A stretch of DNA of 64,000 bases, taken from positions 124,001-188,000 of the forward strand of contig CBDBKC010000032.1 in assembly GCA_965206655.1 (NCBI GenBank), read 5' to 3'. Positions within the stretch are counted from its first letter, which is position 1. Each line of letters begins with the position of its first letter. This DNA comes from JAPPLB01 sp965206655. Its GTDB lineage: Bacteria; Acidobacteriota; Terriglobia; Bryobacterales; UBA6623. Below the pieces are notes generated by a model. That model made no database searches. It was not told where the DNA came from and was given only the letters and a program-made list of their open reading frames with translations. Position numbers and translations under genes: made by a program. Below are positions 54,908-63,615 of the stretch, piece after piece.

Positions 54908-55877
54908 TTAGACCTCAATCTTCACGATCTGCCGCATGATGAAATAGCCCAATCCCTGAAAGGCGAGTGCGAGGCCCGCCATCCATTGCCCGGCGTACTC
55001 CTCGACAAAGAACTGCATGTGGTCGCGATTCACGAAATACATCAGCACAGCGACTACGGACGGTATCGCAGTGAGTACAAGGCTCGACAGGCGTCCGTGG
55101 GCGCTGATGGTGCGGATCTGCCCTCGAAGCTTGAACCTCTCTCGAATCAGCGCCGCGAGCTTCTCGAGGATTTCAGCAAGATTTCCACCCGTTCTTTTCT
55201 GTAGGATGACGGCCGCGACAAAGAACTGAACATCCATGAGCGGAACGCGGCCGGCGAGCTTCTCCAGCGTGAGGTCTACCGGCAGTCCGAGGTTCTGTTC
55301 CTCGAAGGTGCGACGGAATTCGCCGCCAAGGGGTTCACTGAACTCCTGGTGCAGCATCTCGAGCGAAACCGAGAAGGCGTGTCCGGCCCGCATGGCCCGT
55401 GCGATGAATTGCAGCGCCTCCGGGAACTGTTCTTCGAACGCATGTATCCGCCGTGCTCTGAGTCGCTTCAGGAGTGAGTAGGGAAAGAGGGCGGCCGCCG
55501 GCGCCGCGACGAACGCCAGGCCCCTGAGCCAAGGAACCCAATACCAGATCACATTGAAAGTCACGAGCCCGATCAGCAGGCCGGCCGCCACAATTTGGCC
55601 CGGCGCCCAAGGGGACGCCGGCCTGTTCGACGAGCTCCTGCAGGTGCCGGTCGAAACTGAACTTGTGGAGGAAGCGGCTGAGGATATCTTTTTTTTTCGT
55701 TCCGTCTGGACCGAAGAGCGGCGTGCTCGTGACCGCGCTAGCTTCGGGAGATGTCCCCCGGTTCACAAGACGATCCCGCGATTTCGCGCTATCACGGCCC
55801 TCGAGGGTGCGGTAAACGAAAAGATACGCTCCCGTCGAGATGGCCATCGTAACAATGAACAGAAGGATGAAAAGCAT
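54908..55877 (-). pseudogene. tadB: Type II/IV secretion membrane protein TadB, one frameshift
   Basis: The N-terminal part (from ATG 55877: 'MLFILLFIVTMAIS', 'DILSRFLHKFSFDRHLQELV') and C-terminal part ('AAGLLIGLVTFNVIWYW', 'EEQFPEALQFIARAMRAGHA', 'FFVAAVILQKRTGGNLAEIL') lie in different frames. One extra C in a CCCC run (GGGG at 55611-55614 on the plus strand) explains it: removing it gives 'GVPWAPGQIVAAG' and a 322-residue TadB. Either an assembly error or a broken gene; the rest of the operon looks functional, which favours error or very recent loss. Confidence 0.85.
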
Positions 55878-55896
55878 GGTTTGCGCTCGGTCCGCC

Positions 55897-57282
55897 CTAC
55901 GAGTCCTCGGTATTGATGTCCACGATCGAATCAAACAAGTCCGCCGGTAAACGAATGCCCGCAGCCAGCATCTTTTCGTGAAACTTTGGGCGGATTCCCG
56001 TAGACGCAAAGCGCCCCTGCACGCGGCCTTCCGGCGAAAGTCCACGTTTCTCGAATACGAAAAGGTCCTGTAAGGTGATGACCTCGCCCTCCATGCTCCC
56101 GACCTCGGTAATGCAGAGCAGCCTCCGGGAACCGTCGCTGAGCCGGGCTGTTTGGACGACGAGGTCAACGGCCGAGGAGATCTGTTGCCGGATGGAGACC
56201 AGGCTGAGGTTTGAATTCGCCATGGTGACCATGACTTCGAGCCGCGACATGACGTCGCGGGGCGAGTTGGCGTGAACGGTGGTCATCGAGCCGTCATGGC
56301 CGGTGTTCATGGCCTGCAGCATGTCCAGCGCTTCCTCGGCGCGGCACTCGCCGATCACGATCCGGTCGGGCCTCATGCGGAGCGAGTTGATCAGGAGATC
56401 TCGTTGGCGGATGGCCCCCGTGCCCTCCATGTTCGGCGGGCGGGTCTCGAGCCGCGCCAGGTGCGGCTGTTTGAGCTGGAGTTCGGCGGCGTCCTCAATC
56501 GTGATGACACGCTCCTTGGGCGCAATGAAGGCCGACAGGGCGTTGAGCAAGGTTGTTTTGCCCGAGCCTGTTCCGCCGGCGACGACGATGTTGAGACGGC
56601 TCTTGACGGCTGCCGCGAGCAGCTCCATCATCCCGGCGGTCATCGCCTGCTTATCGACCAGATCCGGGGGTAAGAGCTTATCCGTGTCAAAACGGCGGAT
56701 CGAAAGCAGCGGGCCGTCGACGGCCAGCGGCCCGATGATGGCGTTGACACGTGACCCGTCCGGCAAGCGAGCGTCGACCATCGGGGACGATTCATCGATC
56801 CTGCGTCCCACCTGCGAAACAATTTTGTCGATGATGCGCAGTAGATGGGAGTCGTCTTTGAAGGTGACGCTGGTGAGTTCCAACTGCCCCTTTCGCTCAA
56901 TATAGACTTGGCTGTGCGTGTTGACCAAGATGTCGCTGATCGTTGAATCCTGGAGTAACGGCTCCAAGGGGCCCAGCCCGAAGACTTCGTCGAGCACTTC
57001 GCCGATGACTTGGTTGCGCTCGACGGCGCTCAGGAGCGTCTGCTCACCATCCACCAAGCCGGTCAGGGCTGTACGGACTTCGTTTCGAAGAAGCTGCGTC
57101 TCGATGGAAGCGAGTGCCTCCAGGTTGATCTTGTCGAGCAGCTTCCGATGAAGCACGAATTTAAGGTCCTGGTATTCGGGACTCAGGGCTCGTCTCGGAC
57201 CGTTCAGGCCGGCAAGCGGCGACTTTGTCTGGTCTTCCCATCCGGTGAGCGCTGTGGGAGGGGGCAAGGTTGTCTGGGACAT
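55897..57282 (-). CDS. tadA: Flp pilus assembly ATPase TadA (CpaF)
   Basis: A 461-residue secretion ATPase from ATG 57282. N-terminal helical region, then 'SDILVNTHSQVYIERKGQLE', 'IDESSPMVDARLPDGSRVNAII', Walker A 'GGTGSGKTTLLNAL', Asp box 'TIEDAAELQL', Walker B 'RIVIGECRAEEALDML', His box 'GHDGSMTTVHANS'. It energises pilus assembly at the inner membrane. The order cpaE-tadA-tadB-tadC is the standard one. Confidence 0.95.
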   Translation of the reverse strand: MSQTTLPPPTALTGWEDQTKSPLAGLNGPRRALSPEYQDLKFVLHRKLLDKINLEALASIETQLLRNEVRTALTGLVDGEQTLLSAVERNQVIGEVLDEVFGLGPLEPLLQDSTISDILVNTHSQVYIERKGQLELTSVTFKDDSHLLRIIDKIVSQVGRRIDESSPMVDARLPDGSRVNAIIGPLAVDGPLLSIRRFDTDKLLPPDLVDKQAMTAGMMELLAAAVKSRLNIVVAGGTGSGKTTLLNALSAFIAPKERVITIEDAAELQLKQPHLARLETRPPNMEGTGAIRQRDLLINSLRMRPDRIVIGECRAEEALDMLQAMNTGHDGSMTTVHANSPRDVMSRLEVMVTMANSNLSLVSIRQQISSAVDLVVQTARLSDGSRRLLCITEVGSMEGEVITLQDLFVFEKRGLSPEGRVQGRFASTGIRPKFHEKMLAAGIRLPADLFDSIVDINTEDS

Positions 57283-57363
57283 GGCTTGGTCTGGGGCGCG
57301 TGCCAATTCACTTATCGGTCAACGGACCGGTTTCTATCCATGGAGTGTGGCTCGGGAGACTGT

Positions 57364-58581
57364 TTAGGTCCCACTCAAGAGTTCCTTCAGCGCCCGGACG
57401 CCGAACCCGCCGAACCCGCGGTGCTCCTGCCGCGGCGCACTGCCAACGAAATCCTTGACAAACTTACGAACGGCGCGGCTCAGCTCGGAGCTATCGGCGA
57501 GGGTCTCTCCCTCGCGCAAGGCAGCCGAGACGGCGGCGGCGTCTTCGGGGAAGGTGGCGTGCACGCGGGCGCGAAAGATCTTTTCCATATCGGTGAGCGA
57601 TAGTTCCGGGCGTCGAGGGAGCTGATTCACTACGACATGGATGTGGTCGCGGCTGTACCCCAGCTCTTCCACCAAGGGAATTGTCCGGCGCATCATGTAG
57701 AGCGATGCCAAGCCGGCGCTGCAGACGAGATAGATGTCCTGCGCCGCCGACAGCGTGGCCATCGACATCGATTCACACACACCGCCCAAGTCGACAACGA
57801 CGACGTCATAGATGTTGCGGGCGTGTTCGAGGACGGCCTGGACCGGATAAGGTTCGATCAGCGGGGGTTCGGGCCGCTCCGGAGCGAGTAGTAGATCAAC
57901 TCCCTTCTTCTCGACGACCAGCGATCCCCATAACTTACGATCCATCTCGCCTGCGTGACGAAGGGCGTCGGTAACCGCGTACTGGTGGTTGACACGAAGG
58001 GTGAACGACAGCACCCCCTGCATGACGTCAAAATCGGCCAACAGGACTTTGCCATCGATCTGTTGGTTCACTTCGTATGCCACATTGGCGGCGAGAGTAC
58101 TGGCTCCCGACCCACCTTTGACGGGCGCGAATACGATCAAGCGGCCACGGCGAGCGGGCTCGACCGGGGTTGCGGCGGGACGCCGCCGCAGCACTCGCTG
58201 CATCGCCTGTGTCACGTCGCCTGTCGGAAACGGGCTGCTCAGGAATTCCGAGCAACCGGCGCGCAGACTCCGCAGAATGGCGTCGGGATCATTTTTTGTA
58301 TGAAGCGCGACAACGGCCGTCTCCGGAGCACTTTCGAGGAGCATGGTCGTGAGCTGGAGCGCTGCCCCCAGATCAGTGGCGACGTCGAGCAATACTACTT
58401 CGGGCGCTATCTGGCGGAGAGATTCGTCAAGTTGGGGGCCAGGCGGATACCGGTCGAGGTGGCCCTGAACGTCGAGTTCCGCTACGGCGCCGGTGGAGCG
58501 TGTGAACTGAGCCGCGAGGACGGTGTCAGGACAGATGAACAGCGCCCTCAACGACCGCTCTTCCGCGCTGCCTCCCGTCAT
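57364..58581 (-). CDS. cpaE: Flp pilus localisation ATPase CpaE/TadZ
   Basis: A 405-residue protein. Residues 10-135 are a receiver-like domain ('EVVLLDVATDLGAALQL', 'AGCSEFLSSPF'). Residues 145-390 are a MinD/ParA-type ATPase with deviant Walker A 'PVKGGSGASTLAANVA', 'VLLADFDVMQGV' and 'DVVVVDLGG'. TadZ/CpaE proteins place the pilus machine at a cell pole. Confidence 0.9.
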   Translation of the reverse strand: MTGGSAEERSLRALFICPDTVLAAQFTRSTGAVAELDVQGHLDRYPPGPQLDESLRQIAPEVVLLDVATDLGAALQLTTMLLESAPETAVVALHTKNDPDAILRSLRAGCSEFLSSPFPTGDVTQAMQRVLRRRPAATPVEPARRGRLIVFAPVKGGSGASTLAANVAYEVNQQIDGKVLLADFDVMQGVLSFTLRVNHQYAVTDALRHAGEMDRKLWGSLVVEKKGVDLLLAPERPEPPLIEPYPVQAVLEHARNIYDVVVVDLGGVCESMSMATLSAAQDIYLVCSAGLASLYMMRRTIPLVEELGYSRDHIHVVVNQLPRRPELSLTDMEKIFRARVHATFPEDAAAVSAALREGETLADSSELSRAVRKFVKDFVGSAPRQEHRGFGGFGVRALKELLSGT

Positions 58582-58642
58582 ACGCTGTTCCCATCAGACC
58601 GATGCCGCGTGCGAGGACCACATGGGCAGCATCCTGTCGTAT

Positions 58643-59506
58643 TCAGTTGGCTGTAGCGGGGTCGAAGGCTTGCATCGACCGTTGATTTCCACGAATGATC
58701 TCGAGCTGCACAGGCGGCGGAGGCGGCGGCGCGACTCGCGCAATCGTACGCGGTCTCGGGCGCCGCTTCACGGGGGGCTCGGGCATCTCGGTTTTGGATC
58801 GAAAGATCTCCGGTTCGCGGACACCGTCCGTATCCTCTACTTCGTTGTCTCTCGAATTCCGGAGCACGAGCTGCAGGCGTCCCTGAGAACCCGCCAGGGT
58901 CAGCAGCTCCGCCTGATGCGGCGTTACAAGCAGGGTTACGACCGTTACACGCTGCGGTTTGCCCGATGCATCGGGTTCAAGGTTCTCGCCCGCCGAAATT
59001 ACGCGCACGTTGCCGAGGATTGTTTTGGTCATCTGCCCATCGGACTCCTGTCCTCTCGGCAGGCCGGTCACGAGTACGTCGACCCGGGCTTCCGGCAGGA
59101 CGAACCCCGAAACGCCAATGACATCGTTGACTCTCACCGACATCGCCCGCATGCCCGTCGGCACCTTGGGGGCCAGGCCGAAACCGGAGCCTCGGTCAGC
59201 GAGCCGTCGGCCAACCACGGGTTCGTCGGCGAGGATCTTATTGATGGGAACCCTGCCCACGACCTCGTCCATTTCGCGGAAGGCGTCGTCGGGAATTTTT
59301 GACGAAGGCCACATTTCGGCGCGCATATCGGTGGCGGCGATTGTGGCTCCAATGTTTAGCTCCTTCGCTGCAACGATCACTTCCTGGAGCGAAACCTCTT
59401 CGACGCGATCCCCGCTATCTCGCACGGCGATTTGATAGAAGATCGCCGAAACAATAAGGGCCATTCCGGCCGAAACAGCCAAAGCAAGCATCACTCGTGG
59501 ATTCAT
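58643..59506 (-). CDS. cpaB: Flp pilus assembly protein CpaB/RcpC
   Basis: A 287-residue protein; GGGAGG precedes ATG 59506. One N-terminal membrane helix, an SAF domain ('VIVAAKELNIGATIAATDMRAEMWP', 'INKILADEPVVGRRLADR'), the 'MRAMSVRVNDVIGVSGFVLPEARVDVLVT' RcpC block, and a Pro/Arg-rich tail. CpaB helps the secretin system in the periplasm. No secretin gene (cpaC/rcpA) follows it here, which is unusual. Confidence 0.92.
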   Translation of the reverse strand: MNPRVMLALAVSAGMALIVSAIFYQIAVRDSGDRVEEVSLQEVIVAAKELNIGATIAATDMRAEMWPSSKIPDDAFREMDEVVGRVPINKILADEPVVGRRLADRGSGFGLAPKVPTGMRAMSVRVNDVIGVSGFVLPEARVDVLVTGLPRGQESDGQMTKTILGNVRVISAGENLEPDASGKPQRVTVVTLLVTPHQAELLTLAGSQGRLQLVLRNSRDNEVEDTDGVREPEIFRSKTEMPEPPVKRRPRPRTIARVAPPPPPPVQLEIIRGNQRSMQAFDPATAN

Positions 59507-59711
59507 CGCTTTTTCCTCCCTTGTGCGTGGAGACGAGCACGGGGCGATCGTCCGCCCTGATCCGTCCTTCTACTCGATCGGCTACGCACGCCGGGAACGT
59601 GAGGGTGCTCCGAAACACGCTCCGCGAAGAACGGCCGCTAGGTTGTCGCGCAGGCCGACTCGGCGACTTCGCACGTCATCCGGCAGTCGAGCCGGTCGTC
59701 GGAATGATCTC

Positions 59712-59903
59712 TCAACCGACCGCCTGATCGAGCTTTGACGCCAAACGCGAATAGATGGTGTTCATGCCCTCCGTCATGTCAGGCGCGAACAGCCCGCCTA
59801 CTACAGCCACCAGCCCCGCGAGCAGAGCGTACTCCACCATGTCCTGACCTGTTTCATCGGACCATAGGGCCAAAGTCCATCCAAACCGTTCCAGCATTTT
59901 CAT
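59712..59903 (-). CDS. Flp-type pilin
   Basis: A 63-residue prepilin: leader, processing site in 'DETGQDMVEYALLAGLVAVVG' (Gly then Gln at the cut, Glu at +5, Tyr at +6), and hydrophobic helix. The short C-terminal part is typical of Flp. A similar pilin is encoded just upstream. Confidence 0.93.
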   Translation of the reverse strand: MKMLERFGWTLALWSDETGQDMVEYALLAGLVAVVGGLFAPDMTEGMNTIYSRLASKLDQAVG

Positions 59904-59993
59904 CCGCGGCCTCCTCGAAGATCTTCAAACTGGTCCGAGGTCCCACCACGGCAAGCGTGGGACCCCGGTCGTGCCGAAATGCCAAGCCGCGAC

Positions 59994-60191
59994 CTATGTG
60001 GCGGCCACGGTCAATACACTTCCCATGCGCGAGAAGATCGTGCTGATACTGGTGCTGATTCCGGGCAGCAGCGCCCCGGCCGCTATCGCAACGAAGCCCG
60101 CCAGCAAGGCATACTCCACCATGTCTTGGCCTTCGGTCTCGTCGACCAAACCGCGAAGTCGTAGCAACAACATGTTGATTTTGTCAGTCAT
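59994..60191 (-). CDS. Flp-type pilin, paralogue
   Basis: A 65-residue prepilin with 'ETEGQDMVEYALLAGFVAIAAGALLPG', the same processing motif as its neighbour. It is the first gene of the operon; the promoter must lie in 60192-60501. Confidence 0.93.
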   Translation of the reverse strand: MTDKINMLLLRLRGLVDETEGQDMVEYALLAGFVAIAAGALLPGISTSISTIFSRMGSVLTVAAT

Positions 60192-60501
60192 TAGCTCTCC
60201 TGAGTTGGATATAAGGTTCGACAGTACGAGTTCCGGCGGTGTACATCGAAGCTTTCCGGACCTCGACCGCTGAACGGGCGGGGGGCGGGCGATGCCTTCG
60301 ATTCGCCGTTACCCGTCTTTATCGGCCGGAGCCGGAGAAGTTTGACTTTTTTTGGCCGCACCGCACCGGCGCCGCCCCGCGGGACGGCGACAGGCTTGGG
60401 CGTTGCAACTGTAGGAATGGGCACGGGAGGCCGATGAGAGCAACAGAGGCGCATGAGTCAGTTGTGCTCAAATCCAGCGCCGGTGTGCCGAGGTTAGCCG
60501 G
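60192..60501. other. 310-bp divergent promoter region of the tad operon
   Basis: It separates the pilin gene from the LuxR-type regulator gene. I see GC-rich sequence with runs of G near 60276-60292 but no clear promoter box; sigma-54 or alternative promoters cannot be excluded by eye. Confidence 0.5.
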
Positions 60502-61194
60502 ATGATTCCCGTTTGTGTTTGTGATCCGCAGCCCGTTGTTCGTCACGGCTTGGCGAGCGTCTTAGGTGGTTCGGAGCAGTTTGCATTCGCTGATTCGACG
60601 TCGACTCTTGATGAAGCCTTGGGGCAGCTCGACGCCTTGCGGCCGGGGATTCTAATACTGGATCGCTCTTTCGGGATGCACGCACTTGTAGAAAGAATCA
60701 ACGACGTGCGTCGGCTCTCGCCGGCCACGGAAGTCGTGATATGGGCGGCACACATCTCTGATGTCGAGTCGTTCCGCCTGTTACAGGCCGGCGCGCGCGG
60801 TGTTGTTCGAAAGACATCCGAGATTCATGCCTTGATTGATTGTTTTCAAGCCGTCGTCAAGAAGCAGATCTGGACGGATACTCTAGTCGCGGATACTGAG
60901 TCGCCCTTGGGAAGACCACGCTCGCGCCCTCTCACGCCGCGCGAGCAGCAAGTGGCCGAACTCGTTTCCAAGGGGATGAAGAACCGAGAGATCGCCGAAG
61001 CGCTGAGTATCGCCACCGGAACGGTAAAGATTCACCTGATGCATATCTTCGAAAAGACCGGCATCCGTGACCGTTTCGAACTCGCGCTGCACGGCTTAAG
61101 GTTGGCCTGTGAGCCGGAAGAACAGGCCGTGCGGCCCACGAACCCTCCCAGCCCGAGAAGCTTCACACCCTTGCGCGCTCTATCAAAGTCCTAG
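60502..61194 (+). CDS. LuxR/NarL-type response regulator
   Basis: A 230-residue regulator; GAGG precedes ATG 60502. The receiver-like domain has the phospho-acceptor Asp in 'ILILDRSFG', but only one Asp in the acidic pocket ('VCDPQ'), so phosphorylation may be weak or absent. The C-terminal helix-turn-helix is clear: 'LTPREQQVAELVSKGMKNREIAEALSIATGTVKIHLMHIF'. It is divergent from the tad operon and is a candidate regulator of it; that is inference from position. Confidence 0.88.
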   Translation: MIPVCVCDPQPVVRHGLASVLGGSEQFAFADSTSTLDEALGQLDALRPGILILDRSFGMHALVERINDVRRLSPATEVVIWAAHISDVESFRLLQAGARGVVRKTSEIHALIDCFQAVVKKQIWTDTLVADTESPLGRPRSRPLTPREQQVAELVSKGMKNREIAEALSIATGTVKIHLMHIFEKTGIRDRFELALHGLRLACEPEEQAVRPTNPPSPRSFTPLRALSKS

Positions 61195-61403
61195 CCTTCT
61201 TTTTTGTCGCGACGAGTTGCGCGGCCATGTCCCGCCGGGTCGTGGTGGGTGACCCAGTGAGCTTTTTCTGAACACGGGCGACCTCGCAAGCGCCACGACC
61301 CATCGGCGGGAGGGCGTCGGCAGAGTGACTTCGCCAAGGCGTGTACCCCCAAGGCATGTGCTCCTTGACCGGCTGGTACGGTTTACCTAAAATCAGAGCG
61401 AAC

Positions 61404-61478
61404 GGCGCTATCGTCTAAGGGTTAGGACGGAGCCCTCTCAAGGCTCAAATACGGGTTCGAATCCCGTTAGCGCTACCA
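61404..61478 (+). tRNA. tRNA-Glu (anticodon CUC)
   Basis: Cloverleaf: acceptor GGCGCTA (61404-61410) pairs with TAGCGCT (61468-61474), with G1-U72 wobble. The anticodon stem GAGCC/GGCTC holds the loop CTCTCAA, giving anticodon CTC. T arm ACGGG-TTCGAAT-CCCGT. The CCA end is encoded (61476-61478). Decodes GAG. Confidence 0.96.
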
Positions 61479-61613
61479 AGCTTCCTCCCCTTTCCTCAGC
61501 CACTTCGCCTTGGCGGACCAGGCGGCGTGCTATCGTACCCGGTGCTGAGCTGCCTCGCGTTCGTTTCGTTGAGCCGCTGATCGGTTGAGCTGTTGGGCCG
61601 GTTGGGCGGGCGG

Positions 61614-61811
61614 AGTTCGTTTGGTAAAAAGCGGGTGTCGGTGTTCGTGTTTTGTTCGCTTTTGGCACAGAATGGAACAGTTGGAGGCGGTTTTTGTGCC
61701 GTTTTTTGGTGCGGGCGGCGGCGCCGGCAGTTCGTTTCGTAAAAAAAGGCTGGGGCCGGGTGTTTGCTCGTGGCACAAAGTGGCACAGTCGGACGCTGTT
61801 CTTGTGCCGTT
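61614..61811. repeat. Two imperfect 85-90-bp direct repeats
   Basis: Copy A (61614-61702) and copy B (61729-61811) share the order AGTTCGTTT-GTAAAAA, then GGCACA-A-TGG-ACAGT-GGA-GC-GTT, then TTGTGCCGTT. Within each, GGCACA and TGTGCC are inverted and can form a hairpin. Confidence 0.7.
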
Positions 61812-61935
61812 GCTGTGAGGAGAGCCGGCGGGCGGGGTGGTTGGTTTGCCTTCGGGGATGTTGCGGCGGCCAAACCGGTCGCTGGCGTTCCCGGCCCGGT
61901 GGGCGCTGGTTGGGACCGCTCCGTGAGGGGCTGTG

Positions 61936-62024
61936 AAAAACTGGGGACAGTCCACGGCGCGCCGCTTGTGAGCGCTGCGAACAAAGCAGTTATGCGGGCG
62001 GTGCTTGGTACAGTCCCCGTTTTT
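61936..62024. repeat. Inverted repeat with GGGACAGTCC-type core
   Basis: AAAAACTGGGGACAGTCC (61936-61953) is the complement, with one offset base, of GGTACAGTCCCCGTTTTT (62007-62024), separated by 53 bp. It has the form of a small REP- or MITE-like element. Confidence 0.55.
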
Positions 62025-62312
62025 GGTTGGGACCGCTCCCTGACTGGAGTGCGGTCGTTTGGTGAGGCCAGGAAAGAAGGGACAGGTTGCTGTTCGCTGA
62101 GAAAAGCTTGCCTATGTGAGCGTATCGTCGCACGATGGCAGCAGCCGGGGAAGCGGAGGCGGGCTCTGCTGGAGAGCACCCCGCCGAGGAATACCCGGCT
62201 GCGGACTCATCGAAACGATGAGCGCGGGGTGCGGCCTCAGTGCCGCATCCCGTCTTCGCCAACACCGGATCGGATCGATAGATCCGCCCCTGCCTGGAAA
62301 ACTCCGGCGGCG

Positions 62313-62511
62313 TTAAGCCGCCGTCCCGTCCGCCGCGAACGCTTCTTCGAACTCCACGGGCGGCACGTACCCTAACGCCGAGTGGAGCCGCTTGCGATTG
62401 TAAACCCGTTCGATGAAAGCGCCGATCTGGGCCTGCGCCTCGGCCAACGTGGCGTATTCGTTGCAATGAACTTCCTCGGTTTTGAGAGTCTTGATGAAGC
62501 TCTCGGCGAAG
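62313..62511 (-). pseudogene. C-terminal fragment of an IS3-family transposase
   Basis: The minus strand encodes 'FAESFIKTLKTEEVHCNEYA' and 'IGAFIERVYNRKRLHSALGY', the hallmark C-terminus of IS3 OrfB (rve domain, final Glu in 'FIERVYN..R.HSALGY.PP'). It is cut at about 62512 by the IS5-family element; the N-terminal part is missing. Confidence 0.85.
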
Positions 62512-63615
62512 GACCTTGTTGCATGGATCATCCCGAAGGATGTCTTATCATTGGTTTTTTCAACGCTGGGGGTAGTCTAAATGCCACATAAGTTCAACGC
62601 AGCGCGCCGGCACAAGTTTGATAAGGTGCAGTACCGGGTGATCAACTGGGCGGAATATAACGAGAGCTTGCGCCAACGGGGTGACCTGACGATTTGGGTC
62701 AGTGAGGAGGCTCAAAGTGTGTGGAGCGCGCCGCGCCGCACGTCACGGGGTGGTCAGCGCAGATACTCGGATTTGGCGATCGAGACATGCCTGACGCTGC
62801 GCACGACGTATCGGCTTGCGTTGCGGCAGACGCAGGGACTTATGGGATCCATCGGCACGCTCATGGGGCTGGATATACGGGTACCGGATTACTCCACGCT
62901 GTCGCGTCGCGCAAACGGGGTGAGCATCGCTCAGGTGATGAGGCAAGCAGGATCTGTGCCTATCCATCTGGTGGTGGACAGTACCGGCCTCAAGATCTTC
63001 GGCGAGGGGGAATGGCTCGCACAGAAGCATAAAATCAAGGTAATACGCCGCCGCTGGCGCAAACTCCACCTCGGACTGGACCTGGCCAGCGGTGCGATTG
63101 TTTGCGCCGATCTGACTGACGATGACGCTGGAGACAGCACCGCCTTGCCCGGGCTTCTGGATCAACTGGATGCCCCGGTCACGGGCTTTCTGGCTGACGG
63201 CGCCTATGATGGGGCGTCTACACGGGATCTGCTGAGGGAACGGTATGGGGAGACCCTGGATGTGGTTATACCGCCGCCAAAGAACGCAGTGATCCGTCCG
63301 CAATCGGCGCGGGGTCCAACCGTTCGGGATCGCCATATTGCCCAGATCCGCAGCAATGGCCGTATGGCCTGGCAGGCGGCCACAGGGTACAACCAGCGCA
63401 GCCGGATAGAAACGCAGATCGGCCGTTGGAAGAGCGTGATCGGCCCCAAGCTCAAATCCCGCAGCTTCTCCAGGCAGATCACGGAAATCACGGTCGGCCA
63501 GAAAGTTCTGAACACAATGACCGCACTCGGACGGCCTGTGTTCGAACGCATCGCCTGACGCTACCGCTTGGGAAAGGGCGAATTCCATCTCCGCCCCGAT
63601 CCATGCAACAACGCT
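62512..63615. mobile_element. IS5-family (IS903-like) insertion sequence
   Basis: The inverted ends TTGTTGCATGGATC (62516-62529) and its complement (63598-63611) bracket one transposase gene. Extended to the usual 18-bp IS903-type ends, the element spans about 62512-63615. I find no matching 9-bp duplication outside; left flank is an IS3 fragment and right flank a broken secreted-protein gene, so the junctions may be recombined. Confidence 0.8.
62581..63558 (+). CDS. IS5-family transposase (IS903 group)
   Basis: A 325-residue transposase: 'YRVINWAEYNESLRQRGDLTIWVS', 'RGGQRRYSDLAIETCLTLR', first Asp in 'LVVDSTGLKIFGEGEW', second in 'FLADGAYDG', final Glu in 'YNQRSRIETQIGRWKSVIG'. The frame is intact. 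Confidence 0.95.
   Translation: MPHKFNAARRHKFDKVQYRVINWAEYNESLRQRGDLTIWVSEEAQSVWSAPRRTSRGGQRRYSDLAIETCLTLRTTYRLALRQTQGLMGSIGTLMGLDIRVPDYSTLSRRANGVSIAQVMRQAGSVPIHLVVDSTGLKIFGEGEWLAQKHKIKVIRRRWRKLHLGLDLASGAIVCADLTDDDAGDSTALPGLLDQLDAPVTGFLADGAYDGASTRDLLRERYGETLDVVIPPPKNAVIRPQSARGPTVRDRHIAQIRSNGRMAWQAATGYNQRSRIETQIGRWKSVIGPKLKSRSFSRQITEITVGQKVLNTMTALGRPVFERIA

Larger units (their letters stand above)
61479..62312. other. 834-bp repeat-rich region after the tRNA
   Basis: No supported gene. Long Pro/Arg-rich frames on the minus strand look like GC-rich artefacts. It holds the direct repeats and the inverted repeat listed separately, and leads into the IS3 fragment. Confidence 0.6.

Noticed and set aside
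55686..55697. Programmed frameshift at A9 in tadB
   Set aside because: The alternative frame after the A9 tract is open but encodes Ser-rich, non-family sequence, while the native frame keeps TadB likeness until the C run 75 bp later.
61496..62179. 227-codon minus-strand frame after the tRNA
   Set aside because: Low-complexity Pro/Thr/Arg sequence caused by GC-rich repeats, spanning the direct repeats; no ribosome site.
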